Assembly: GCF_001021065.1 (NCBI RefSeq) | Contig: NZ_CP011546.1 | Span: 248,001-312,000 of the forward strand | DNA length: 64,000 nt | Direction: 5' to 3' | Origin: Corynebacterium uterequi | GTDB taxonomy: Bacteria; Actinomycetota; Actinomycetes; Mycobacteriales; Mycobacteriaceae | In this document: piece by piece, positions 18,546 through 27,386 of the stretch | Numbering within the stretch: position 1 is the stretch's first letter | Layout: the number at the start of each line of letters is the position of its first letter | Made by a program: the position numbers and the translations under genes | The notes under the pieces: model-generated | Seen by the model: only the letters and a program-made list of their open reading frames with translations | The model's database searches: none | Told to the model about the DNA's origin: nothing

Positions 18546-19396
18546 CTGCGGGTGTCGGCCCGGTAGACGACGACCGAGGAAAAGTCCTCATCGCCGCGGC
18601 CCAGCTCCTGCTGCTCACGCAGGGCGGCCAGCGACGCGGCCACGGCCGGGAGCTCGCGCGCGGACGTGTCGAGCATGAGCTGCGCGTCCTTGGCGATGGC
18701 GTCAACGGTGAAGTCGCCCGGGGCGGTCTCTCGCTCGCCGAGGATGAAGGGCGTCTTCATGTTCTTCATGAACTCCAGGCCCGTGTAGTTGAGCATGGTG
18801 AGCACCTCCTCGGCATCCAAGCCCTCGGACGCGCCGAGGAACAGCGCCTCCTTCACGCCCTGAATGGTCACGGCGAGGGCGAGGTTGGCCAGCAGCTTGC
18901 CGGTGGCGGCCTTCGCGGCGGAATCCACCGCCACGAGGCGGTCCAGGTTCGCCTGCGCCCACGGGGTGACCAGCTCCACAATGGCGGCACGACGGGCGTC
19001 GTCGGGCGTGCCGACGTAGACGCCGAGGCCGCCCTTGCGCGCCGGGCCGAGCGTGCCGATGACCGGCGTGTGCACGTAGGTGTCACACGCCGCGGCGAAC
19101 TCGCGGGCGTCAGCAGGGGAGACCGTGGTGGAATCGACCCACGTCACACCGTCGGGGATGAGGCCCGGTTCGACGACCACCTCGCGGACCGTGTTGGGGC
19201 CGAAGAGGCTGGTGACGACGATCTCGGCACCGTCGACGGCCGCGGCGGGCGTATCGACCACGGTCGCTCCGGCCTCGGCGAGGCGGGCGGTCTTGTCCTT
19301 CGTGCGGTTCCACACCGTCAGCTCATGGCCGGTGTTGATGAGGTGGAGGGCAAGCTCGGTGCCCATGCGGCCGGTTCCTAGAAAAGCAATCTTCAT
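18542..19396 (-). CDS. NAD(P)-dependent beta-hydroxyacid dehydrogenase family protein
   Basis: A 6-phosphogluconate / 3-hydroxyisobutyrate dehydrogenase-like protein of 284 aa. The Rossmann motif MKIAFLGTGRMGTELALHL starts the chain, the substrate loop VDSTTVSPADAREFA follows, and the catalytic Lys region AKAATGKLLANLAL is present near residue 170. ATG 19396 was chosen because the cofactor motif begins there and CTGGAG precedes it; an upstream in-frame ATG at 19465 has no RBS. The substrate cannot be told from sequence. It is convergent with hemY. Confidence 0.85.
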   Translation of the reverse strand: MKIAFLGTGRMGTELALHLINTGHELTVWNRTKDKTARLAEAGATVVDTPAAAVDGAEIVVTSLFGPNTVREVVVEPGLIPDGVTWVDSTTVSPADAREFAAACDTYVHTPVIGTLGPARKGGLGVYVGTPDDARRAAIVELVTPWAQANLDRLVAVDSAAKAATGKLLANLALAVTIQGVKEALFLGASEGLDAEEVLTMLNYTGLEFMKNMKTPFILGERETAPGDFTVDAIAKDAQLMLDTSARELPAVAASLAALREQQELGRGDEDFSSVVVYRADTRS

Positions 19397-19660
19397 GGGC
19401 TCCAGTCTGCCTGCCAGCGGCGGTTTTGGCAGAATCTCGCCTAGGACGGTGAAGGGGGTTGTCATGAGCGATACGTCGCGTCAGGTAGGACTGTCGTCAT
19501 CAGGGCCACTGCTGGCGTTCACCTCTGCTGAAGCGGTCTGGGTTGGTGAGAGGGCATGATGCCGAGAAAGGGGCATCTTCCTAAGAAAGGCTCAGCATGA
19601 TTACGACGCACTCGACGTGGCATATGCCTTATGGCGTCGAGTGCGTCGTGACAGTGGTGC
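19397..19660. other. Intergenic stretch with a 31-codon ORF and a long inverted repeat
   Basis: A 31-codon ORF (19464-19559, plus strand, MSDTSRQVGL...) has no obvious RBS and may be a remnant. A 15-bp perfect inverted repeat follows at 19603-19649. No recognisable gene is present. Confidence 0.4.
19603..19649. repeat. 15-bp perfect inverted repeat
   Basis: ACGACGCACTCGACG (19603-19617) pairs exactly with CGTCGAGTGCGTCGT (19635-19649). The 17-nt loop itself contains the palindrome GGCATATGCC (19619-19628). It lies just beyond the stop of the xylB fragment and could act as its old terminator, though there is no T-run. Confidence 0.7.
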
Positions 19661-20173
19661 TTACCCGCGGGCTTCCCGGTAGGCCTCTAGCACCTGGGGA
19701 TGATGCTCACCGGAGTAGCAGGTAGTGGGACGTTTCTCCCACTGAGGGAGGTCAGCTCCCCCAGACAACGCCCACGCTGCCTGACGGGCAGCGCCTAATG
19801 CCACATACTCGCCGGGTTCAGGAACCTCAATGTCGCTGCCGAGAACGGAAGGTGCAAGGGTTCTCACAGCCAGGGACTTGGCCCCTCCGCCGATGAAGAG
19901 TAAGCGCTCGGCCCGGCTGCCGGAGACTTCTTCCAAGAAACTCACCGCATCAGCTAGTGAGCACAGTAAGCCCTCAACGCAGGCGCGGGCGATGTCTTCG
20001 CGTCCCACCTTTCTAGTAAGCCCTACTAAGCGGCCGGTTTCGTGAGGGCGATTGGGGGTTCTCTCGCCGTCAAGATAGGGGATAAACACCGCACCGTGCG
20101 CGCCCGGAGAAGAAGCAAGCGCGAGCCTCACCGCCGCATCGGCGGGTGCTCCCTGACAACAGGACCCCACCAC
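19661..20173 (-). pseudogene. xylB: C-terminal fragment of a xylulokinase (XylB)
   Basis: About 165 codons encode only the C-terminal part of an FGGY-family carbohydrate kinase: IPYLDGERTPNRP, VEGLLCSLADAVSFLEEV, LLFIGGGAKSLAVRTLAPS and PGEYVALGAARQAAWAL are typical xylulokinase segments. A complete enzyme needs about 460 residues, and the N-terminal FGGY domain is missing. The similarity stops near 20150, directly against the hemL promoter. The fragment cannot be active and is a relic of a deletion or rearrangement. Confidence 0.85.
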
Positions 20174-20212
20174 CCCCTTTCCGCCCGGGGCTGGCGGCGT
20201 CGAAGCGTCGCC

Positions 20213-20218
20213 TAGAAT
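20213..20218 (+). promoter_or_regulatory. -10 box of hemL
   Basis: TAGAAT, an excellent -10, ends 8 nt before ATG 20227. No RBS is visible, so a leaderless transcript is likely. Confidence 0.6.
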
Positions 20219-20226
20219 GGCTGACT

Positions 20227-21558
20227 ATGACCGAGCCTTCGAAGAACCTTGCCACCTCGCAGAACACGTCGCGCTCCGCGGAGCTGCTGGCCCGGGCCCA
20301 GGCCGTCACCCCCGGAGGGGTGAACTCGCCGGTGCGGGCCTTTGGGTCGGTGGGTGGGCAGACCCGCTTCATTGCGTCGGCTCGCGGCTCCCGGCTGGTG
20401 GACGTCGACGGCAATGAGTACGTGGACCTTGTTAATTCCTGGGGGCCCATGCTCATGGGTAACGCCCGGGAGGACGTCGTCGCCGCGGTGACCGCCGCCG
20501 CCTCGCAGGGGTTGTCCTTCGGCGCCCCGACGGAAGGCGAGATCGAGCTGGCGGAGGAGATCATCTCGCGGACGTCGGTGGAGCAGGTCCGCCTGGTCAA
20601 CTCCGGCACGGAGGCCACCATGTCCGCCGTCCGGCTGGCCCGCGGTTTCACCGGTCGGGCGAAGGTGCTCAAGTTTGAGGGCTGCTACCACGGCCACGTT
20701 GACGCGTTGCTGGCCTCCGCCGGCTCCGGCGTGGCCACCTTCGCCCTGCCGGACTCGCCGGGGGTGACGGGCGCGCAGGCGGCGGATACGATCGTCGTTC
20801 CGTATAACAACCTCGACGCGGTGCGGCGCGCCTTCGCCGAGCACCCGGGTGAGATCGCGTGCATCATCGCTGAGGCGGCGGCCGGCAACATGGGCACCGT
20901 CGCCCCGGATGAGGGCTTCAACCAGGCGCTGAAGGACATTGCTCACGCCGACGGTGCCCTGCTCATCCTTGACGAGGTCATGACGGGTTTCCGTACCTCC
21001 TACTCCGGCTGGTTCGGGGTGGACGGCGTCGCCGCGGATCTCACCACCTTCGGCAAGGTGGTGTCCGGGGGCCTGCCGGCGGCGGCGTTCGGCGGCCAGC
21101 GCGAGATCATGGAGCACCTCGCCCCGCTGGGGCCGGTGTACCAGGCGGGCACCCTGTCCGGTAACCCGGTGGCGGTGGCGTCCGGCCTGGCGTCGCTGCG
21201 GGCGGCCAGCGAGGACATCTACCCGACGCTGCACGCCAACGCCGATCGCCTGGCTGGGCTGATCTCTGAGGCGCTGTCTCGGGAGTCGGTGGCGCACCAC
21301 ATCCAGCGGGCGTCGACGATGCTGTCGGTGCGTTTCGCCGAAGGGGCGGGGCACAATTTTGCCGATATGAAGGCGGCGGACACGTTCCGCTACCCGGCGT
21401 TCTTCCACGCCCTGCTCGATCACGGCGTGTACGCCGCCCCGAGCGTGTTCGAGACGTGGTTTGTCTCCACCGCGCTCACCGACGATGATTTTGACAAGAT
21501 TGAGTCCGCTCTCGTCCCCGCAGCTCGCGCGGCTGCGGCGGCCACCCGCACGTCCTAA
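20227..21558 (+). CDS. hemL: Glutamate-1-semialdehyde 2,1-aminomutase
   Basis: A PLP enzyme of 443 aa making 5-aminolevulinate from the HemA product. Landmarks: [18 protein letters not shown], the substrate loop [34 protein letters not shown], and the PLP-binding [11 protein letters not shown] with the Schiff-base lysine in [23 protein letters not shown] 20227 gives [12 protein letters not shown] and sits just behind the -10. The gene heads a run with the histidine phosphatase, the thioredoxin-like lipoprotein and the cytochrome c maturation genes, with very short gaps. Confidence 0.96.
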   Translation: MTEPSKNLATSQNTSRSAELLARAQAVTPGGVNSPVRAFGSVGGQTRFIASARGSRLVDVDGNEYVDLVNSWGPMLMGNAREDVVAAVTAAASQGLSFGAPTEGEIELAEEIISRTSVEQVRLVNSGTEATMSAVRLARGFTGRAKVLKFEGCYHGHVDALLASAGSGVATFALPDSPGVTGAQAADTIVVPYNNLDAVRRAFAEHPGEIACIIAEAAAGNMGTVAPDEGFNQALKDIAHADGALLILDEVMTGFRTSYSGWFGVDGVAADLTTFGKVVSGGLPAAAFGGQREIMEHLAPLGPVYQAGTLSGNPVAVASGLASLRAASEDIYPTLHANADRLAGLISEALSRESVAHHIQRASTMLSVRFAEGAGHNFADMKAADTFRYPAFFHALLDHGVYAAPSVFETWFVSTALTDDDFDKIESALVPAARAAAAATRTS

Positions 21559-21567
21559 AGGCAGGCT

Positions 21568-22176
21568 ATGACCACCACCATCGTTCACCTCGTGCGCCAC
21601 GGCGAGGTCTATAACCCGGAGAACATTCTCTACGGCCGGATGCCGGGCTACCACCTGTCGTCGCGTGGGCGCAGCCAGGCGGCCCGCACGGCGAAGTCCT
21701 TTGCCGGCCACGACGTCGCGGCGCTGTTCGCCTCCCCGCTGCTGCGGACCCAGGAGACGGCAGAGCCCATCGCCGAGGTCACGGGTCTGACCCCGCAGCT
21801 GCGCGAGGAGGTCATCGAGGCCGGTAACCGCTTCGAGGGCCTGCGGACGAAGGGGTGGCGCTCCCAGTTGTGGAACCCGGTGCGGTGGCCGCTCATGGTG
21901 AACCCGACGCAGCCGTCGTGGGGGGAGCCGTACCAGGACATTCTCACCCGGATGAACGTGGCGATCGACGCCGCCCGGGATGCCGCCCGCGGTCATGAGG
22001 CCATCATCGTGTCCCACCAGCTGCCCATCGTCATGGTGCAGCGGGCCGCCGTCGGCAAGTCGCTGACCCATAACCCGGCGACGCGTCGCTGCGACCTGGC
22101 CAGTGTGACGTCGCTGGTGTTCGCCGACGATGAGCTCATCGACACCGTCTACTCCACCCCGGCGAAGGACATCTAA
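21568..22176 (+). CDS. Histidine phosphatase family protein (phosphoglycerate mutase-like)
   Basis: A 202-aa member of the histidine phosphatase superfamily. LVRHGEV near the N-terminus carries the catalytic RHG, SPLLRTQETAEPI the second Arg, and EAIIVSHQLPIVM the second His. The conserved position between hemL and the ResA-like gene suggests a co-regulated function, but the substrate is not known. It begins 9 bp after hemL, and the next gene starts on the base after its stop. Confidence 0.88.
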   Translation: MTTTIVHLVRHGEVYNPENILYGRMPGYHLSSRGRSQAARTAKSFAGHDVAALFASPLLRTQETAEPIAEVTGLTPQLREEVIEAGNRFEGLRTKGWRSQLWNPVRWPLMVNPTQPSWGEPYQDILTRMNVAIDAARDAARGHEAIIVSHQLPIVMVQRAAVGKSLTHNPATRRCDLASVTSLVFADDELIDTVYSTPAKDI

Positions 22177-22773
22177 GTGCGGCGGCTGTTGGTAGCGGTA
22201 TCCGCGGCCGTGGTGGCGGCGACGTCTGCGGCGTGCTCGTTTGATCCCGACGCGGCGCAGAACGCGGTCGCCACCGGCGGCACCTTCGAGTTCCACACCC
22301 CGGGCGGGCAGACCGAGATCTTCTACCCGGTGCAGGAGCGCAAGCCGCTCGCCGGCTTCAGCGGCGAAAGCCTCATGGAGCAGGGCTCGACGATTGACCT
22401 CGCGGACTTCGCCGGGCAGGTCGTTGTGCTCAACGCGTGGGGGCAGTGGTGTGCCCCGTGCCGGGCGGAGGTCGACGACCTCCAGCTCGCCCACGAGCAA
22501 TTGCAGGCCGACGGCGTAGGCACCGTGCTGGGCATCAACGTCCGCGACTACCAGAGGCAGGCCGCGCAGGACTTCGTGGTCGATAACGGCGTGACCTATC
22601 CGTCCATCTACGACCCGCCGTTTAAGACCGCCCTTGCTCTCGGCGGCGTGCCCAGCTCCGTCATCCCCACCACCGTCATCCTGGATAAGCAGCACCGCCC
22701 GGCCGCGGTGTTCCTCCGGGAGGTCACGAGCGACGAGATCATATCGGCCGTGCAGGAGGTGGCGGGGGAGTAA
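22177..22773 (+). CDS. ResA/TlpA-like thiol-disulfide lipoprotein
   Basis: A 198-aa lipoprotein: the signal [20 protein letters not shown] ends with a lipobox Cys at residue ~20. The thioredoxin domain has [15 protein letters not shown] (active-site CAPC) and the cis-Pro loop [10 protein letters not shown]. In System II cytochrome c biogenesis such proteins reduce the apocytochrome CXXCH cysteines outside the membrane. It is immediately followed by ccdA, which would feed it electrons. Its stop overlaps the ccdA start. Confidence 0.9.
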   Translation: MRRLLVAVSAAVVAATSAACSFDPDAAQNAVATGGTFEFHTPGGQTEIFYPVQERKPLAGFSGESLMEQGSTIDLADFAGQVVVLNAWGQWCAPCRAEVDDLQLAHEQLQADGVGTVLGINVRDYQRQAAQDFVVDNGVTYPSIYDPPFKTALALGGVPSSVIPTTVILDKQHRPAAVFLREVTSDEIISAVQEVAGE

Positions 22774-23585
22774 TGACGGATGTGCTGCTGCTGGCCAGCG
22801 TGGGCGCGAGCTTCGCCGACGCGGCCGCCTCCGGCCCGCTGCTGGTGGGGATGCTCGCCGCGGCGGCGGCCGGTCTGGTGTCCTTCGCCTCCCCGTGCGT
22901 GATTCCCCTCGTGCCGGGATACATGTCGTATCTCACCGGCCTAGTCGGCGGGGAGATGCGCTACGACGCCGAGCACGGCGCCGTCGTGGCGAAGAAGCGT
23001 CAAGCGGCGGTGGTGGGCGCCGCCGGGCTCTTCGTCGCCGGGTTCACGGCCGTGTTTGTCCTGGCCACCGTGAGCGTGTTCGGGATGATTAGCGCGCTGG
23101 CGCTCAACGCGGAGCTGCTCATGCGCGCCGGCGGGCTGGTCACCATCGTCATGGGGCTGGTCTTTATGGGGATGGTACCGGCGCTGCAGCGCGACACGAG
23201 GCTCAGCCCCCGCCGGGTGACCGGATGGGCCGGGGCCCCGCTGCTCGGTGGGGTGTTCGCCCTGGGGTGGACCCCGTGCTTGGGGCCCACCCTCGCCGCG
23301 ATCATCTCCGTGTCCGCCGGAACAGAAGGCATGACCGCACTGCGCGGGGCGCTGCTCATCGTCGGCTACTGCCTGGGGTTGGGCCTGCCGTTCGTGCTCG
23401 TCGCCCTGGGCTCGGCGAAGGCGATGTCGGCGGTAGGGGTGCTGCGCCGGCACTCGCGGGCCATTCAGATCGCCGGGGGCGCGCTCATGGTCGCCGTCGG
23501 GGTGCTCCTGGCCACGGGGGTGTGGAACGTGTTCATCAGTTGGACCCGGCAGTGGACCGTCGAGTACGGCATGACCGTCATCTAA
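22773..23585 (+). CDS. ccdA: Cytochrome c biogenesis protein CcdA
   Basis: A 270-aa polytopic protein with six hydrophobic helices that carries electrons from cytoplasmic thioredoxin across the membrane. The paired cysteines lie in [18 protein letters not shown] (first helix) and [13 protein letters not shown] (fourth helix), the classical DsbD/CcdA signatures. The start overlaps the preceding stop (TAATG), giving coupling with the ResA-like lipoprotein. resB starts 37 bp downstream. Confidence 0.94.
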   Translation: MTDVLLLASVGASFADAAASGPLLVGMLAAAAAGLVSFASPCVIPLVPGYMSYLTGLVGGEMRYDAEHGAVVAKKRQAAVVGAAGLFVAGFTAVFVLATVSVFGMISALALNAELLMRAGGLVTIVMGLVFMGMVPALQRDTRLSPRRVTGWAGAPLLGGVFALGWTPCLGPTLAAIISVSAGTEGMTALRGALLIVGYCLGLGLPFVLVALGSAKAMSAVGVLRRHSRAIQIAGGALMVAVGVLLATGVWNVFISWTRQWTVEYGMTVI

Positions 23586-23622
23586 TGCGGCCAGCGGCCG
23601 CGGCGAAAGGAAAAATAGCCTC

Positions 23623-25293
23623 GTGAAACCAGTCGTGACCTGGCTTAAGAAGCGGTGGCAGTGGCTGACCAGCATGCGCACGGCGCTGGTGCTGCTGTTC
23701 ATCCTCGCGCTCGCGGCCATCCCCGGCGCACTGCTGCCACAGCGCAGCCTCAACGAGTCCAACGTCGCCGACTACCTGGCGGCCAACGGCCGGGTGGGCA
23801 AGGTCTACGACGCGCTGGGGCTGTTCGACGTCTTCTCCGCGCCCTGGTTCGTGGCCATCTACCTGCTGCTCATGGTCTCTCTCATCGGCTGCATCATCCC
23901 GCGGTCGGTGGATCACTGGCGGGCGTTTCGCCGCCCGCCCACGCGTGCTCCGAAGTACCTCACCCGGATGCCGCTGCACGCCGAGGGCCACATCGACGCC
24001 GGCGAGGAGGAGGTCCTCGCCCGCGCCCGCGCCCAACTCAAGCGGTGGCACGTCGCGGAGTTCTCCCCAGGCGAGGACCGCGCTGGGGCACGGTCGCTGT
24101 CCGCGGAGCGCGGCTACGGCCGCGAGCTGGCTAACTTGGTGTTCCACGTGGGCATCGTCGCCCTGCTGCTCACCATGGTGGGTGGGCGCATGGTCTACTA
24201 CGAAGGCCAGGTCATCAAGGTGACGGACTCGGATTCGCCGACGGCGGTGCCGGTGGAGCAGTCGAAGGAGTTCTGCAACACGTCGACGTCGAACTTCGAT
24301 TCCTTCCGCGCCGGGCCCACCTTCGACGGCACCGGGCTCACCCCGTTCTGTTTCATCGCCCACAACTTCCACGCGGACTACCTCCCCAGCGGCCAGGCGG
24401 AGATGTTCACCTCTGACATTTCTTACGCGGTGGGCGACGAGATCCTCACCGACCCCGACACCTGGCGGGACTACACCCTGCGCGTCAACCGGCCGCTGCG
24501 GGTGGCGGGCGACCGGGTCTACCTGCAAGGCCACGGCTTCGCCCCGCAGTTCACCGTGACCTGGCCCAATGGTGAGAGCCGTACCCAGATGATCCAGTGG
24601 CAGCCGTCGGACCCCACCTTCTTCCTGTCGTCGGGCATCATGCGCTTTGACCCGCCGGCGGGAATGTACCCGGACCTGCTGGAGCGGCGGAAGCAACAGA
24701 TCGCCCTGCAGGGGCTGTTCGCCCCCACCGCCGAGTGGGGCGGGGACAACGGCGAGTTGCTCACCTCCGCGTTCCCGGAGATGCGCGACCCGGCGGTGGC
24801 CATCGACATCTACCGCGGCGACGCCGGGCTCGATACCGGCCGGGCACAGTCCATCTGGGAGCTCGACCCCTCCCTGCTGCACTCCGGGCAGCTCCAGCGC
24901 GTCGAGCGCGTCAACCTGGCCAAGGGGGAGTCCGTCACCCTCGACGACGGGACGACGATCACCTTCGACGGCGCCGCCGAGTTCGCCAACTACCAAATCG
25001 CCCGCGACCCCTTCCAGGGCTGGGTGCTGGGGTCGTCGGTGGTGCTGCTCGTGGCGCTGGTCGGCTCCTTAACCATCAAGCGCCGGCGCATCTGGGTGCG
25101 GGTGCGCCCCCTCGACGGCGGCGGGTGCGACGTCGAGTTCGGCGGCCTGGCCCGCACCGACCGCGCCGGGTGGGGCGAGGAGTTCCATGAGATCACCCGG
25201 GCGGTCATGCAGTGGGCGGACCCGGACGACACCGAACAAGAGTCCCTCGTGGACGCCGACGTCCTCGCGGTGGACCCAGCCCACCGAAAGTAG
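23623..25293 (+). CDS. resB: Cytochrome c biogenesis protein ResB
   Basis: A 556-aa ResB/Ccs1 protein. Three N-terminal helices (LTSMRTALVLLFILAL; FVAIYLLLMVSLIGCIIP; LANLVFHVGIVALLLTMV) precede a large extracytoplasmic domain, and a fourth helix lies near residue 468-485. With CcsB it forms the System II heme lyase that carries heme outward and attaches it to apocytochromes. The start is GTG 23623 behind GGCGAAAGGAAAAA. Confidence 0.93.
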   Translation: MKPVVTWLKKRWQWLTSMRTALVLLFILALAAIPGALLPQRSLNESNVADYLAANGRVGKVYDALGLFDVFSAPWFVAIYLLLMVSLIGCIIPRSVDHWRAFRRPPTRAPKYLTRMPLHAEGHIDAGEEEVLARARAQLKRWHVAEFSPGEDRAGARSLSAERGYGRELANLVFHVGIVALLLTMVGGRMVYYEGQVIKVTDSDSPTAVPVEQSKEFCNTSTSNFDSFRAGPTFDGTGLTPFCFIAHNFHADYLPSGQAEMFTSDISYAVGDEILTDPDTWRDYTLRVNRPLRVAGDRVYLQGHGFAPQFTVTWPNGESRTQMIQWQPSDPTFFLSSGIMRFDPPAGMYPDLLERRKQQIALQGLFAPTAEWGGDNGELLTSAFPEMRDPAVAIDIYRGDAGLDTGRAQSIWELDPSLLHSGQLQRVERVNLAKGESVTLDDGTTITFDGAAEFANYQIARDPFQGWVLGSSVVLLVALVGSLTIKRRRIWVRVRPLDGGGCDVEFGGLARTDRAGWGEEFHEITRAVMQWADPDDTEQESLVDADVLAVDPAHRK

Positions 25294-25336
25294 GTGCTCC
25301 GGGCGATCGAGCGTTGGACGCCCCCGACCGCCCGGG

Positions 25337-25342
25337 TAGTGT
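25337..25342 (+). promoter_or_regulatory. -10-like box before ccsB
   Basis: TAGTGT lies 8 nt before ATG 25351, compatible with a leaderless internal start. Confidence 0.35.
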
Positions 25343-25350
25343 CTAGGAAC

Positions 25351-26289
25351 ATGCCTGTGGATCAGACCCTGTCCAATTACTCGATCATGGCCTTCCAGAC
25401 CGCGTTCGTGGTCTACAGCGTCGCCTTGATCGTGTCCCTGTTCTTCTACGGCCGGATGCAGCAGGTCATCGACGCCCGCCGGGAGCAGGCGACGCCGGCG
25501 GACGCGTCCGCCGAGCGCCACGAACGCCGGGCACACCAGCTTGCCGGAATGACACAATCCCTGGTCTGGCTGGGCATCATCTTCCACCTGCTCGCTGTGG
25601 CGCTTCGCGGCCTGTCCGCCGGCCGCTTCCCCCTGGGCAACCTCTACGAGTACATGCTCATGCTCACGCTGTTCGTGTTCATCGGCGCGGCGACGGCGCT
25701 CACCACCCGCAAGTCGTGGCGCACCCTGTGGCCCTGGATGCTCACCCCCATGCTGGCGCTCATGTTCTACGGGGCGACCGTCTTCTACACCGCATCCGCG
25801 CCCGTCGTGCCGGCGCTGCAATCGAACTGGCTGCCCATCCACGTCACCACCGTCGTACTCGGCGCGTCGATCGGCATGCTCTCCGGCGTGTTGTCCCTGC
25901 TCTACTTGCTGCGGGTGTGGCAGCAGCCGGGGACGGAACGCGGCGTCATTGGCGCGATTATCAAGCCGCTTCCCGGGCCGAAGAACCTCGACGCCCTGGC
26001 CTACAAGTCCGCGATCATCACCGTGCCCGTCTTCGGCCTCGGCATCCTCCTCGGCGCGATCTGGGCGGAATCCGCCTGGGGCCGGTTCTGGGGGTGGGAC
26101 CCGAAGGAAACCATCTCCCTGGTGACGTGGATCCTCTACTGCGCCTACCTGCATGCCCGCGCCACCGCCGGCTGGAAGGCGTGGGGCACGGCGATCATCA
26201 ACATCGTCGCCCTGGCCACCATGATCTTCAACCTGTTCTTCATCAATATGGTCGTCTCCGGCCTGCACTCCTACGCGGGGCTGAACTAA
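25351..26289 (+). CDS. ccsB: Cytochrome c biogenesis protein CcsB/CcsA (ResC type)
   Basis: A 312-aa integral membrane protein with the tryptophan-rich heme-handling motif WGRFWGWDPKET near residue 245 and flanking His-bearing loops. Eight or so hydrophobic helices are visible. It pairs with ResB. ATG 25351 gives MPVDQTLSNYS; an in-frame GTG directly after resB (25294) would add 19 residues and is less likely. Confidence 0.93.
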   Translation: MPVDQTLSNYSIMAFQTAFVVYSVALIVSLFFYGRMQQVIDARREQATPADASAERHERRAHQLAGMTQSLVWLGIIFHLLAVALRGLSAGRFPLGNLYEYMLMLTLFVFIGAATALTTRKSWRTLWPWMLTPMLALMFYGATVFYTASAPVVPALQSNWLPIHVTTVVLGASIGMLSGVLSLLYLLRVWQQPGTERGVIGAIIKPLPGPKNLDALAYKSAIITVPVFGLGILLGAIWAESAWGRFWGWDPKETISLVTWILYCAYLHARATAGWKAWGTAIINIVALATMIFNLFFINMVVSGLHSYAGLN

Positions 26290-26290
26290 C

Positions 26291-26563
26291 GTGAGCACGC
26301 AGCAGAGCGGACCACGGGCCAAGAGCGGCAAGCCGGCGAGCGACAACCCGGTGCTGCGCGAACTCGGCGCGCAACTGGCCGAGCGCCGCCGCGCCGCCGG
26401 CCGGCTTCAGCAAGAGGTCGCCGACGCCGCGGGGGTGTCGCGCTCCACGCTGCACACCATCGAACACGGGGGCGCGGGCGTGCGGTGGGAAAAGGTCGCA
26501 GCCGTCGCCGACGCCCTCGGGCTGCGGCTTCGGCTGGAGCCGAAGGACGGCAGCGACGGATAG
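26291..26563 (+). CDS. Small XRE-family HTH regulator
   Basis: A 90-aa protein with one HTH_3 domain: LRELGAQLAERRRAAGRLQQ, EVADAAGVSRSTLHTIEHGG and VAAVADALGLRLRLEP. This is the HipB-like layout, but no HipA-type kinase follows. GTG 26291 begins one base after the ccsB stop, so it is expressed with the cytochrome c genes. Autoregulation is common in the family; its target here is unknown. It marks the end of the conserved block before an accessory region. Confidence 0.85.
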   Translation: MSTQQSGPRAKSGKPASDNPVLRELGAQLAERRRAAGRLQQEVADAAGVSRSTLHTIEHGGAGVRWEKVAAVADALGLRLRLEPKDGSDG

Positions 26564-26769
26564 CTCTCGGCAGGGTTGATCCGCTCCGGCGGTGACGGTG
26601 GCTGCGTTCTCAAACGCCAAAAACCGACTCCTCTTACATGAAAGTGGGTGAGGGCACCGCTTAGAGTGCCTTCCCGCTTCATATCCAGGCTCTAGCCAGC
26701 TGAGGTGAGAGCGGAATCCTACCCGTCGGACACCCGGTAGGTGGGGCACTTGAACGCTAAATCACAAAA

Positions 26770-26803
26770 CCAGCACAGCGCCGCTCTGTGTGGTCTGTGC
26801 TGG
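26770..26803 (+). promoter_or_regulatory. 9-bp hairpin directly ahead of the secreted-protein start
   Basis: CCAGCACAG (26770-26778) pairs with CTGTGCTGG (26795-26803), ending 4 nt before ATG 26808. No Shine-Dalgarno is exposed, so the hairpin may control translation. The rest of 26564-26769 shows only a weaker CCTACC/GGTAGG stem and no gene. Confidence 0.5.
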
Positions 26804-26807
26804 GCGT

Positions 26808-27365
26808 ATGCAGAGTATACGATCTGTTTTCCTGAGACGAGTTCTTGTCGCCGGTTTGACAGTGGCTCTCGCGGTCGCGCACACCGGCACCACTCCCGTC
26901 GCAGTGGCTTCTGATGTTAATTTAGGCGCTTCAGGTCGATCCGGGATAGTTTCCATCTCGCCCAACATGCCCGATTCTGAACTCGATCGGCTAGTTCAGG
27001 CTCTGGAGGGTGTATCAGATGAGTTGAAGTATGCTGATCCGCAGACTACGCCAAACTATGAGGCTAGACTTTCTGAAGAACTCGGAGACTTGCGAGTTCG
27101 AATATCGCCCTCATTGGCGGGATCTACTGATCGGGGTTCATGGGTCGAATGTACTGTAGCGCTAGCGAGTATGGTGGCCCAGTATGGGTTCCCGGTAGCA
27201 AAAGTCATTAGTTGGGTTAAGCAAGCTCGGAAGCTATGGGGCGGATTTCGAGGAATCCTGAACGCTATTAGGACTGGTGATGCATACCGTGAAATAGGCG
27301 AGGATGGAGTCAAATTTTTGGAGATGTTACTTGGGGTTGATAGTATAGTGTCCGCTTGCTTCTAG
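26808..27365 (+). CDS. Putative secreted protein of unknown function (low-GC accessory gene)
   Basis: A 185-aa protein with a clear Sec signal: basic SIRSVFLRR, hydrophobic VLVAGLTVALAVAHTG and a PVAVAS|D cleavage region. The mature N-terminal part is polar and acidic; the last ~75 residues are hydrophobic and amphipathic, bracketed by two cysteines (WVECTVALAS... and ...SIVSACF at the C-terminus). Codons end in A/T far more often than in the flanking genes. Right downstream lies a small four-helix membrane protein behind a strong RBS. The layout recalls a secreted toxin or bacteriocin precursor with its immunity protein, but I do not recognise the family. GTG 26790 is an alternative start. 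Confidence 0.65.
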   Translation: MQSIRSVFLRRVLVAGLTVALAVAHTGTTPVAVASDVNLGASGRSGIVSISPNMPDSELDRLVQALEGVSDELKYADPQTTPNYEARLSEELGDLRVRISPSLAGSTDRGSWVECTVALASMVAQYGFPVAKVISWVKQARKLWGGFRGILNAIRTGDAYREIGEDGVKFLEMLLGVDSIVSACF

Positions 27366-27386
27366 TTGATTTAAGGAGGGGTGGAC

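Noticed and set aside
20212..22695. 827-codon minus-strand open frame opposite hemL, the phosphatase and the ResA-like gene
   Set aside because: It is the antisense shadow of three well-supported genes in high-GC DNA; its translation is Arg/Gly/His-rich with no domain.
26564..26769. Riboswitch or RNA gene upstream of the secreted-protein gene
   Set aside because: A CCTACC/GGTAGG stem and a GGCAC/GTGCC stem are visible, but no known riboswitch core or tRNA-like fold could be assembled.
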